A stretch of 6,111 nt of DNA, taken from Candidatus Aerophobus profundus SCGC AAA252-L23. GTDB lineage: Bacteria > Aerophobota > Aerophobia > Aerophobales > Aerophobaceae. Position 1 is the first letter of the stretch. Each line of letters starts with the position of its first letter. A program made the position numbers and the translations under genes. The stretch covers positions 1-6,111 of the forward strand of contig AQRW01000065.1 in the NCBI GenBank assembly GCA_000402295.1, given 5' to 3'. Below the pieces are notes generated by a model, which was given only the letters and a program-made list of their open reading frames with translations, was not told the origin of the DNA and searched no databases. This document shows, one piece after another, positions 1-6,090 of this stretch.

Positions 1-6
1 AATTTT

Positions 7-34
7 GACAATACTAAGACGACAATACTGAGAC
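7..34. repeat. 14-bp tandem direct repeat upstream of the aminotransferase gene
   Basis: Two head-to-tail copies (7-20 and 21-34) of the 14-base unit GACAATACTAAGAC differ at one position, A16 against G30. They end 19 bases before the start codon of the first gene. The first copy overlaps a perfect TTGACA hexamer at 5-10, which would be a consensus -35 box, but no convincing -10 box follows at 16-18 bases; the nearest candidate is TACTGA at 26-31. The repeat may be a regulator-binding site, or the visible end of a longer array cut by the left edge. The repetition is seen directly and any function is inferred. Confidence 0.8.
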
Positions 35-53
35 TTGGTAAAGGAGGAAGTTA

Positions 54-1505
54 ATGAGTAAAAGATTTGAGGATCGCATTCTGGAAGAGCGAGCCAGAAT
101 GAGAGTAACACCTGAGGAGTTAATTTCGAAAATAAAAGCTTCTTCGTATGGCCCACAGTCAAAGGAGCTTCTTAACAGATGGGTCAAATGCGAATCCACC
201 GGTGAGGTAGGTTTTGCCCTTTACAGTTGTCCTCCTCTTATGGAGCGAGGTTCGGGGGCCAAAGTCTATGATGCTGATGGCAAAGAATATATAGATCTTA
301 TGAGTGGTTTTTCGGTTAACAACGTGGGACTGTGTAATCCTGAAGTAGTGGAAGTCATTAAATCTCAAGCCGGTAAATTGATTCAGTATTTTGACCTGCC
401 CACTCCTCCTCGAGTGGAGCTTTCCGAAAAGCTCATATCTATAACTCCGGGAGATTTTCCCAAGAAGGTTATCTACTCCTCCACGGGAAGCGAAATTATC
501 GAGGCCATTGTCAAGTTGGTCCGCTGGTATACGGGAAAACAGTTTATTCTGGTTCCCTACGGAGATTACCACGGGAGAACAGCTCTTGCTCAGGCTCTCA
601 CAGGAAAGGGAGGAATGTGGGCTTATCATTACCCTGTTCCTCCGGCTGATAGTGCGGTAGCTTATTTCCCCTATCCTTACTGCTATCGTTGTCCCTTCGA
701 CAAGGAATACCCCGCTTGCGATTTCTGGTGCGTAAAGTTTCTGGAGGATATGTTCAAAAGTAAAGAACATCCCTTTAGGGATCCCCAGGCTAACGTGTCC
801 AATGTAGCCGCTATCGTTATCGAGCCCATGCAGTGCTCAGCCGGTTATATTATTCCCCCCACGGAATATCTCTCTCGCTTACAGGAGCTTTGCGATAAGT
901 ATGATATTCTTCTGGTAGTAGATGAGATTCAAGCGGGTATGGGAAGAACCGGGAAAATGTGGGCTTCTGAGCATTCGGGAGTAGCTCCTGACGTGGTGGC
1001 TATTGCTAAGTCTCTGGGTGGAGGTCTTCCTCTTTCGGTAGCCGTAGGTCGGAAGGAAATCATGGATTCCTGGGGGCCGGCCGCTCATCTGGGTACTTTT
1101 TCCGGTAATCCTCTGGCTTGTGCTACCGCAGTAAAGGTTCTGGAGATAATGGAGCGAGATAATCTTCCTGGCCGGGCCAAGGAAATGGGTGATTACTTTC
1201 TGGACGGTCTTAAGCAATTAGCCAAAAAACATCGTTTGATTGGTCAGGTCCAAGGTAAAGGGTTGCTACTAAGTATTGAGTTTGTGCGAGACGCCAAGAC
1301 CAAAGAGCCTGCTGCTGCTGAGGCTTCCTATATGATGACTGAATGCTTGAAGGAGAGACTCATTTTTGAACTCAGTGGGTACTATCTCAACCGATTCAAC
1401 CTGATTCCTTCCTTGGTGATTTCTCGGGAAGAGATAGACAAAGCTCTAAAGATTTTTGATAAAGTGATTATCCGGGCGGAAAAGAAGTTCGGCCTAAAGA
1501 CCTGA
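54..1505 (+). CDS. PLP-dependent class III aminotransferase (4-aminobutyrate/ornithine aminotransferase-like)
   Basis: This 483-residue cytoplasmic enzyme belongs to fold type I, class III aminotransferases, which transfer an amino group, often a terminal one, to a keto acid such as pyruvate or 2-oxoglutarate. Visible family landmarks are STGSE at 143-147 (cofactor phosphate loop), DYHGRT at 171-176 (aromatic residue stacking on PLP), IEP with E257, VDEIQ with D290 (pyridine nitrogen), GMGRTG at 295-300, and AKSLGGGLPL with K319 as the expected Schiff-base lysine. TFSGNPLA at 348-355 holds the threonine that reaches the partner subunit's PLP. All key residues are present, so it should be active. 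The N-terminus is about 60 residues longer than in the shortest family members. A cysteine cluster (C210, C213, C222, C226) sits in the middle. The ATG at 54 is supported by AAAGGAGG at 40-47, six bases upstream. Only 20 bases separate it from the alanine dehydrogenase gene, which suggests a pyruvate/alanine-linked transamination. The amino donor cannot be read from sequence alone. Confidence 0.95.
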   Translation: MSKRFEDRILEERARMRVTPEELISKIKASSYGPQSKELLNRWVKCESTGEVGFALYSCPPLMERGSGAKVYDADGKEYIDLMSGFSVNNVGLCNPEVVEVIKSQAGKLIQYFDLPTPPRVELSEKLISITPGDFPKKVIYSSTGSEIIEAIVKLVRWYTGKQFILVPYGDYHGRTALAQALTGKGGMWAYHYPVPPADSAVAYFPYPYCYRCPFDKEYPACDFWCVKFLEDMFKSKEHPFRDPQANVSNVAAIVIEPMQCSAGYIIPPTEYLSRLQELCDKYDILLVVDEIQAGMGRTGKMWASEHSGVAPDVVAIAKSLGGGLPLSVAVGRKEIMDSWGPAAHLGTFSGNPLACATAVKVLEIMERDNLPGRAKEMGDYFLDGLKQLAKKHRLIGQVQGKGLLLSIEFVRDAKTKEPAAAEASYMMTECLKERLIFELSGYYLNRFNLIPSLVISREEIDKALKIFDKVIIRAEKKFGLKT

Positions 1506-1525
1506 GCCATTTTGGGAGGAAGAAT

Positions 1526-2641
1526 ATGATTATCGGGGTTCCCCGGGAAATAAAGGTATGTGAGTATAGGGTTGGCCTTACTCCCTCGGCAGTTATGGCT
1601 CTGGTGGAGCGAGGACATAAAGTTTTGGTAGAGAAGGGAGCGGGGCAGGGTAGCGGAATTTCTGATGAAGAATTCTCCAGATCAGGAGCTCGAATTATTG
1701 ATCAAAAGCAGGATTTGTTTGCCCAGGCCGATATGATTGTTAAGGTTAAAGAGCCCCTTCCGGAGGAATTTAATCTATTTCGAGAAAATCAAATTTTGTT
1801 TACCTATTTGCATTTAGCGGCTGATCGCAGGTTAACTGAATCTCTTTGTAAGAAGGGGATTATCGGGATTGCTTATGAGACGGTGCAGCGAGATGATGGG
1901 TTTTTGCCTCTGTTAGCTCCTATGAGCGAAGTAGCTGGACGAATGTCTGTGTTAATGGGGGCTTACTATTTAGCCAAGCAAAATGGTGGATTGGGTACTC
2001 TGATCCCCGGAGTACCGGGAGTAACTCCAGCGAAGATTTTGATTCTTGGTGGCGGAGTGGTAGGGACCAATGCGGCTAAAATGGCTGCCGGGATGAGAGC
2101 CCAAGTGACGGTGATGGATGTGAATGTGGAACGGTTGCGTTATCTTGATGATATCTTGCCTAACAACGTGGTTACCGAAATTTCCACCTCTTACACTATT
2201 GAGAAGGAATTACCCCAAACAGACTTGTTAATCGGGGCTGTTCTCATCCCTGGAGCCAGAGCTCCTCACCTCCTTACCAGGGAAATGCTGGGGTTGATGA
2301 AAAAGGGAGCGGTAGTGGTTGATGTGGCGGTGGATCAGGGAGGCTGCCTGGAGACTACCCGAGCTACCTCCTGGAACGAGCCTACTTATGAGGTTGAGGG
2401 GGTAATTCACTATTGCGTGGCCAATATGCCTGGTGCTTATCCTCATACTTCAACTTTTGCTCTGGTAAACGTTACTCTTCCTTACTGTCTGGCTATTGCT
2501 AATCAGGGTTGGGAAAAAGCTGTTACTAACGACCCAGCTTTAGCCAGAGGGGTTAATTTGGTCGGAGGAAAAGTTGTCTGCGAAGGTGTAGCCAGAGCTC
2601 ATAATCTCGCCTGCTATTCGATAAAAGAAGCCGGGGGATAA
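1526..2641 (+). CDS. ald: Alanine dehydrogenase
   Basis: This 371-residue enzyme catalyses the reversible NAD-dependent oxidative deamination of L-alanine to pyruvate, ammonium and NADH. Its length equals that of the Mycobacterium tuberculosis enzyme, and the catalytic residues fall at the same numbers: R15 in the PREIK...YRVGLTP segment, K75 in VKVKEP (both substrate binding), H96 in TYLHLA and D270 in VDVAVDQGG. The Rossmann nucleotide site is GGGVVG at 175-180, with D198 placed to bind the adenosine ribose, as expected for NAD rather than NADP. The N-terminal catalytic domain resumes after the NAD domain, as usual for the family. The ATG at 1526 follows GGGAGGA at 1514-1520 with good spacing. 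The gene is tightly spaced behind the aminotransferase, so the two are almost certainly co-transcribed. The inferred role is to recycle alanine made by the aminotransferase to pyruvate and release the nitrogen as ammonium. Biosynthetic use is possible but less likely beside an importer. Confidence 0.97.
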   Translation: MIIGVPREIKVCEYRVGLTPSAVMALVERGHKVLVEKGAGQGSGISDEEFSRSGARIIDQKQDLFAQADMIVKVKEPLPEEFNLFRENQILFTYLHLAADRRLTESLCKKGIIGIAYETVQRDDGFLPLLAPMSEVAGRMSVLMGAYYLAKQNGGLGTLIPGVPGVTPAKILILGGGVVGTNAAKMAAGMRAQVTVMDVNVERLRYLDDILPNNVVTEISTSYTIEKELPQTDLLIGAVLIPGARAPHLLTREMLGLMKKGAVVVDVAVDQGGCLETTRATSWNEPTYEVEGVIHYCVANMPGAYPHTSTFALVNVTLPYCLAIANQGWEKAVTNDPALARGVNLVGGKVVCEGVARAHNLACYSIKEAGG

Positions 2642-2675
2642 AAATGGTGGTAAACAACAAAAGGTAGAAAAGGAG

Positions 2676-2750
2676 GTGGTGAATAAGGGGAAAAATAGTC
2701 TGTTTTATTGGGCTAAACTTTTGGTGAAGGTAGTGCAAGTATCTGAATAA
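2676..2750 (+). CDS. Possible small leader ORF (23-24 codons)
   Basis: A short frame opens with two consecutive GTG codons (2676 and 2679) directly after a strong purine run, AAAAGGAGG at 2668-2676, and ends at TAA 2748-2750. The peptide from 2679 would be a basic, hydrophobic 23-mer, starting (M)NKGKNSLFYWAKLL. Its stop overlaps TAAAGGAG, the ribosome binding site of the solute-binding protein gene, an arrangement typical of translational coupling. Against it, GGAGG lies only two bases from the second GTG, which is too close for efficient initiation, and short open frames arise by chance. I recognise no family. It is either a coupling or leader peptide, or an untranslated segment whose strong anti-SD match acts in another way. 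Confidence 0.25.
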   Translation: MVNKGKNSLFYWAKLLVKVVQVSE

Positions 2751-2764
2751 AGGAGAAGACAACT

Positions 2765-4111
2765 ATGTCTAAACACTATTGGTATAAGACATTAATTATC
2801 TTGATGGTAGCGGTGCTGACAGCAGGCTTGATGATTAGCTCTGCTTTCGCCGCACCACGGTGGCAGGGGCAAACTCTGCGATTGTGTATAGTTAACTATG
2901 AGGTTCCCATATCCAAAGCGTTAGCCCCGGAGTTTGAGAAAATAACCGGAGCCAAGTTAGAGTTATACGAAGCACCTTACGGGGAGACTTTTGAGAAGAT
3001 CATGACCGGGCTGATAACCCGGGCCGGCGCCTACGATATTATTGGGCCCTCTTATGACTGGTTGGGTCCCATGGTGCCTTTCCTTCTGCCTCTGGACGAT
3101 TACTTTGCCGAGACTCCGGAGATTCCCCTGGATGATTATGTGCCGGGTTTCATTAATCGGGGTAGATTAAATGATCGGGGGGTAATGGATGCCCAGGGAA
3201 AACTGTATGCCTATCCCTTCGATGGTGACATCTGGGTGCTGTACATTCGCCAGGATCTCTTTGCCAAAGAGGGAATCACCGTCCCGGATACCTGGGAAGA
3301 TTATATCGAGGTAGCTGATCACTTTACCCGAGATTGGACCGAGACTCCGGGTGATGGGCAGAAGTTCTTTGGTACAGGATTGCAGTATGATAAGGTCTAC
3401 GCCTATATTGGAACCCATTTTACCACTTTATTGGCGGCCTACAAAGGGTCTTTGGATCCGATGAAGATTTTCTTTGATGAAGATCTGAAGCCTGTCTTCA
3501 ACGATGCAGCCGGGGTAAAAGCTCTCTCGATGATGAAAGAATTCAAAAAATACGCTCCTCCGGGAGTGATGAGCTGGCAGTACGCCCAAAGCAAAGACGC
3601 TTTTTATCAAGGAAAAACGGCTATGTTGGTCAGTTGGCAATCAGTAGGAATGGGAGCCGATAATCCATCTGAGTCTGGGATAGTGGGTAAATGGCGAGTT
3701 GCTCCCATTCCCAAGGGAGTAATTCGGGCCAGTGCTGATGGCAACGGTCGGAGTTGGGCTATCACTAAGGATGCAGCTGATCCTGATTTGGCCTGGGAAT
3801 GGATAAAATTTTGGGCCGATTACGATCGCATGATTAGAGTAACCCGCACCGGTGCGGGGATGGACCCAGCTAGAAGAGCTCCTTACTTTGATCCGGAGCT
3901 CCTGAAAGATTATCCTTGGCTGGGAACCGTTTGGGAGAGTATCAAAGTTGATGTTCCTTTTCCGGTGATGCCGGAGACACCTCGTATCTTTGAGACTCTC
4001 TCGGGCTACCTTCAGTCAGCCGTGGTGGGAGAAATGACCTCCCAAAAGGCTCTGGACGCAGCCGCCCGAGAATGGGAATATATCCTGGAAGACGCCGGCT
4101 ACTATGATTAG
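2765..4111 (+). CDS. ABC transporter extracellular solute-binding protein, family 1 (CUT1 type)
   Basis: This 448-residue secreted protein captures a substrate outside the inner membrane and delivers it to the permeases encoded downstream. Residues 1-29 form a signal peptide: basic start (K3, K8), hydrophobic core about 10-25, and a signal peptidase I site after AFA at 27-29. There is no lipobox cysteine, so the mature protein should be free in a periplasm. The mature part has family 1 features: the early EFEKITGAKLEL strand-helix (57-67), DIIGPSYDWLGPM (91-103), KLYAYPFDGDIWVLYIRQDLF (146-166), TWEDYIEVADHFT (176-188), AFYQGKTAMLVSWQS (279-293), and late PDLAWEWIKFW (340-350). Many aromatic residues (W99, W157, W176, W271, W291, W331) could line the cleft, as in sugar- or polyol-binding members. 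The ligand is not identifiable; sugar, polyol, amino sugar or an amine are possible. The ATG at 2765 has AAAGGAG at 2749-2755, nine bases upstream. It is followed by a strong hairpin before the permease genes. Confidence 0.95.
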   Translation: MSKHYWYKTLIILMVAVLTAGLMISSAFAAPRWQGQTLRLCIVNYEVPISKALAPEFEKITGAKLELYEAPYGETFEKIMTGLITRAGAYDIIGPSYDWLGPMVPFLLPLDDYFAETPEIPLDDYVPGFINRGRLNDRGVMDAQGKLYAYPFDGDIWVLYIRQDLFAKEGITVPDTWEDYIEVADHFTRDWTETPGDGQKFFGTGLQYDKVYAYIGTHFTTLLAAYKGSLDPMKIFFDEDLKPVFNDAAGVKALSMMKEFKKYAPPGVMSWQYAQSKDAFYQGKTAMLVSWQSVGMGADNPSESGIVGKWRVAPIPKGVIRASADGNGRSWAITKDAADPDLAWEWIKFWADYDRMIRVTRTGAGMDPARRAPYFDPELLKDYPWLGTVWESIKVDVPFPVMPETPRIFETLSGYLQSAVVGEMTSQKALDAAAREWEYILEDAGYYD

Positions 4112-4147
4112 TAGTAAGCGGGGTAGATGATAGATAGACAATAATGC

Positions 4148-4199
4148 GGTTGGTGAGAGAGGACTCAATTTAATAGGTTAGGCTCTTCTCTCACCAACC
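4148..4199 (+). promoter_or_regulatory. Strong intergenic RNA hairpin between binding protein and permease genes
   Basis: The arms GGTTGGTGAGAGA (4148-4160) and TCTCTCACCAACC (4187-4199) are perfect complements over 13 bp. A further G-U pair (4161/4186) and two Watson-Crick pairs (4162/4185 and 4163/4184) give a 16-bp stem with a 20-base loop. No T-run follows the stem directly; six T's at 4227-4232 lie 27 bases beyond it. It is therefore not a standard intrinsic terminator. It starts 37 bases after the stop codon of the binding-protein gene. In known systems, such as the E. coli malE-malF gap, hairpins here protect the upstream mRNA so that more binding protein than permease is made. That role is inferred. 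Confidence 0.85.
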
Positions 4200-4238
4200 C
4201 GAGAAATACCTGCTGAATAAAGAGACTTTTTTAGAACC

Positions 4239-4252
4239 AGGTGAGGGTGATA
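4239..4252 (+). promoter_or_regulatory. Ribosome binding site deciding the start of the first permease
   Basis: AGGTGA at 4239-4244 lies eight bases before ATG 4253, and the overlapping GAGGGTGAT at 4243-4251 also resembles the 16S-complementary sequence. The in-frame GTG codons at 4241 and 4247 fall inside this site and have no purine-rich site of their own upstream (the preceding bases are TTTTAGAACC). ATG 4253 is therefore the likely start. Confidence 0.7.
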
Positions 4253-5119
4253 ATGGCCAAAGAAAAAACTGTGGGGTATTGGTATTTACTTCCTACCGTA
4301 GCCATCTTGTTGGCAGTAGCAATATTTCCTTTAATTTATGCCCTAAATTTAAGTTTTCACCGCTGGGATAACTTTGCTCAGGTAATTGGGAAATTTGTCG
4401 GTTTTAAAAATTACCATCGCCTGTTATTTCGAGATCCCCGTTTTTGGAATTCCTTGAAAAATAGCTTTATTTTGTGGGGTATAGCTGGAGGTGCTCAAAT
4501 TGCCCTGGGATTCTTTATTGCTCTTTTAATCAACCGGGAGTTTTTTCTTCATCGTACTGTCAAAGCCATCATTCTTTTGCCCATGTTAGTTCTTCCCGTG
4601 GGGGCAGCTCATATGTGGAGTCTTATCTTTAATCCCCTATTTGGACCCATTACTTACTTCTTAGAGATTCTCTCACTTCCCACGGTTGATTGGTTAGGTG
4701 ATCCTAAAGTTGCTCTTCTCTCCATAATAATAACAGATGTTTGGCAGTGGACACCTTTTTGCTGTCTGATTATGTATGCTGGACTACAGGGAATTCCTTT
4801 GCCGGTCTATGATGCAGCCAAAGTGGATGGAGCTAGTGCCTGGCAGACCACCTTTTTTATTGTAGCCCCGCTATTAAAGCGAGTGTTTTTGGTAGTGATC
4901 TTATTTAGAAGTATTGATCTGTTCCGGATTTTCGATACTATCTACGTTCTGACCAGTGGTGGCCCGGGAAGTGCCACCGAAACCATGCCCTTTTACACCT
5001 ACATCTTAGGATTTAAGCGTTTTGATCTGGATAAAGCGGCGGCGTTATCCTTTCTTTTGGTAATCATCGTCTCGCTAATTAGTTTTTTCTTTATTTCTCA
5101 GGTAGGTCAGGAGGAATAA
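4253..5119 (+). CDS. ABC transporter permease, MalF/UgpA-like (CUT1 family)
   Basis: This inner-membrane subunit forms half of the translocation path of the importer. From ATG 4253 it has 288 residues; a start at GTG 4241 would add four. Six membrane segments are visible at about 10-35, 72-93, 103-126, 154-178, 204-223 and 263-282, the usual number for short MalF relatives without the extra N-terminal helices of E. coli MalF. The cytoplasmic EAA loop, which docks on the ATPase, is at about 184-207 (PVYDAAKVDGASAWQTTFF), with the invariant glycine at 193. SGGPGSATET at 235-244, before the last membrane segment, is a hallmark of sugar-type MalF subunits. Only two bases separate its stop from the start of the second permease, so the pair are translated together. 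The transported substrate cannot be inferred from this subunit. Confidence 0.95.
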   Translation: MAKEKTVGYWYLLPTVAILLAVAIFPLIYALNLSFHRWDNFAQVIGKFVGFKNYHRLLFRDPRFWNSLKNSFILWGIAGGAQIALGFFIALLINREFFLHRTVKAIILLPMLVLPVGAAHMWSLIFNPLFGPITYFLEILSLPTVDWLGDPKVALLSIIITDVWQWTPFCCLIMYAGLQGIPLPVYDAAKVDGASAWQTTFFIVAPLLKRVFLVVILFRSIDLFRIFDTIYVLTSGGPGSATETMPFYTYILGFKRFDLDKAAALSFLLVIIVSLISFFFISQVGQEE

Positions 5120-5121
5120 CC

Positions 5122-6015
5122 ATGAAAGGTAAGTCTAAATTGAAGAGAACATTAATTTCCCTGGCGATTGTCATTGTGCTGGCCTGGACCCTGGCCCCCA
5201 TATTTTGGTTGGTTTCCACCTCATTTAAACCACTTTCAGAAATCCAGCATTATCCCCCCGTTTTCTTTTCCCGGACTCCCCGACTGAGAAACTACCTGGC
5301 CGTTTTCGGACTGGTAACTGGTGATGAACTTACCGACATGGAAGAGGTGAGCCCTACCCATAGCGCCGCCGGATTTACCGTCTATACGGTGTACCTGAGA
5401 AATAGTTTACTGGCCGCCGGTCTAACTGTCCTGATTATCATCCCGGTAGCCATTCTGGCCGCCTATGCCTTAGACAGATTAAAGGTGAAGCGGAAAAAAG
5501 ATATCCAGTTCTGGATTCTTTCTCAGCGAATGATTCCTCCTATTGTGATTATTATCCCCTTGTATCTTCTCTTAGCTAAGGTAAAATTGATTGACTCTAT
5601 CTTTGGATTGGTAGTAGCCTATACTACCTTGACTCTCCCTTTCGCAGTCTGGATGCTTACCTCTTATTTCGTGGAAATCCCTAAAGAATTGGATGAAGCG
5701 GCTCTTCTGGAGGGTTGTTCTCGGTTTCAGGTGCTGACTAAGATTGTGTTGCCCCTATCGGCACCCAGTATAGCTGCCGCGGCAGTCCTTTGTTTTATGT
5801 TTTGTTGGAATGAGTTTATTGCTGCCCTGATGCTTACTTATACGCAAAAAGCCCAGACGGTAGCCGTAGCTTTATCAACCTTTAAGGGTTCCAAGGGGGT
5901 AGCCTATGGCCAGATGGCCGCTCTCACTGTTGTGAGTATGGTTCCCATCATGGTTCTGGTATTGGTCATTCAGCGTTATATTGTCCGAGGATTAACCTTT
6001 GGTGCTCTTAAGTGA
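5122..6015 (+). CDS. ABC transporter permease, MalG/UgpE-like (CUT1 family)
   Basis: This 297-residue inner-membrane protein is the partner of the preceding permease. Membrane segments are visible at about 11-34, 95-117, 131-152, 160-182, 213-240 and 265-286. The EAA loop lies at 189-211, reading ELDEAALLEGCSRFQVL, with the conserved glycine at 198. The usual Asp before that glycine is Glu197, and Cys199 replaces the common Ala, a mild variant. The C-terminus QRYIVRGLTFGALK is the classic MalG-type ending. The external segment between helices 1 and 2 (about residues 35-94) contains an acidic stretch, GDELTDMEEVSPTH at 67-80, that looks longer than in compact homologues. Start ATG 5122 uses AGGAGG at 5109-5114, inside the 3' end of the previous gene and seven bases away, consistent with translational coupling. 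No ATP-binding subunit is encoded in the window, so it must lie elsewhere or be shared. Confidence 0.95.
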   Translation: MKGKSKLKRTLISLAIVIVLAWTLAPIFWLVSTSFKPLSEIQHYPPVFFSRTPRLRNYLAVFGLVTGDELTDMEEVSPTHSAAGFTVYTVYLRNSLLAAGLTVLIIIPVAILAAYALDRLKVKRKKDIQFWILSQRMIPPIVIIIPLYLLLAKVKLIDSIFGLVVAYTTLTLPFAVWMLTSYFVEIPKELDEAALLEGCSRFQVLTKIVLPLSAPSIAAAAVLCFMFCWNEFIAALMLTYTQKAQTVAVALSTFKGSKGVAYGQMAALTVVSMVPIMVLVLVIQRYIVRGLTFGALK

Positions 6016-6017
6016 GG

Positions 6018-6080
6018 ATGAACAGAAAGAGATGGAGAGAAGAAAAAAGCGGGTGGGTATTGGGACAGTGCTACTGTTAA
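6018..6080 (+). other. Short purine-rich spacer with a weak 20-codon ORF
   Basis: Between the second permease and the last gene start lies a purine-rich stretch that contains an ATG-initiated frame of 20 codons (starting MNRKRWREEK, ending GQCYC). ATG 6018 lies two bases after the permease stop, and its only nearby purine signal (GTGAGG) is too close to be a normal ribosome binding site. TAA 6078-6080 sits immediately before the strong site GAGGTGAGGA. The peptide is basic and resembles nothing I know. It is most likely untranslated spacer, though a coupling peptide cannot be excluded. Confidence 0.2.
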
Positions 6081-6090
6081 GAGGTGAGGA

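Noticed and set aside
159..770. 203-codon open frame on the - strand inside the aminotransferase gene
   Set aside because: It lies entirely opposite a well-supported enzyme with all catalytic motifs. Its translation shows no recognisable domain, and I saw no case for a real gene there.
879..1618. Further - strand frames opposite the aminotransferase and ald genes
   Set aside because: They are antisense shadows of conserved coding sequence with low-complexity Ser/Arg/His-rich translations and no family features.
1994..2033. Short internal repetition in ald (PGVPGVTPAK region)
   Set aside because: It is the normal conserved segment ahead of the NAD-binding domain in alanine dehydrogenases, so the repetition follows from the protein sequence.
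2644..2667. Seven-codon ATG frame just after the ald stop (MVVNNKR)
   Set aside because: It is too short to support as a gene. It probably reflects chance, although its start resembles the later GTG-GTG-AAT segment.
2721..2750. Possible promoter (TTGGTG then about 17 bases) before the binding-protein gene
   Set aside because: The putative -10 region (TGAATA) matches the consensus poorly and overlaps the next ribosome binding site, so it would leave almost no leader.
4148..4232. Hairpin plus T-run as an intrinsic terminator
   Set aside because: The six T's lie 27 bases beyond the stem rather than directly after it, and the permeases needed by the binding protein follow on the same strand.
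4241..4252. GTG 4241 as start of the first permease
   Set aside because: No ribosome binding site precedes it, and the codon is part of the site that serves ATG 4253.
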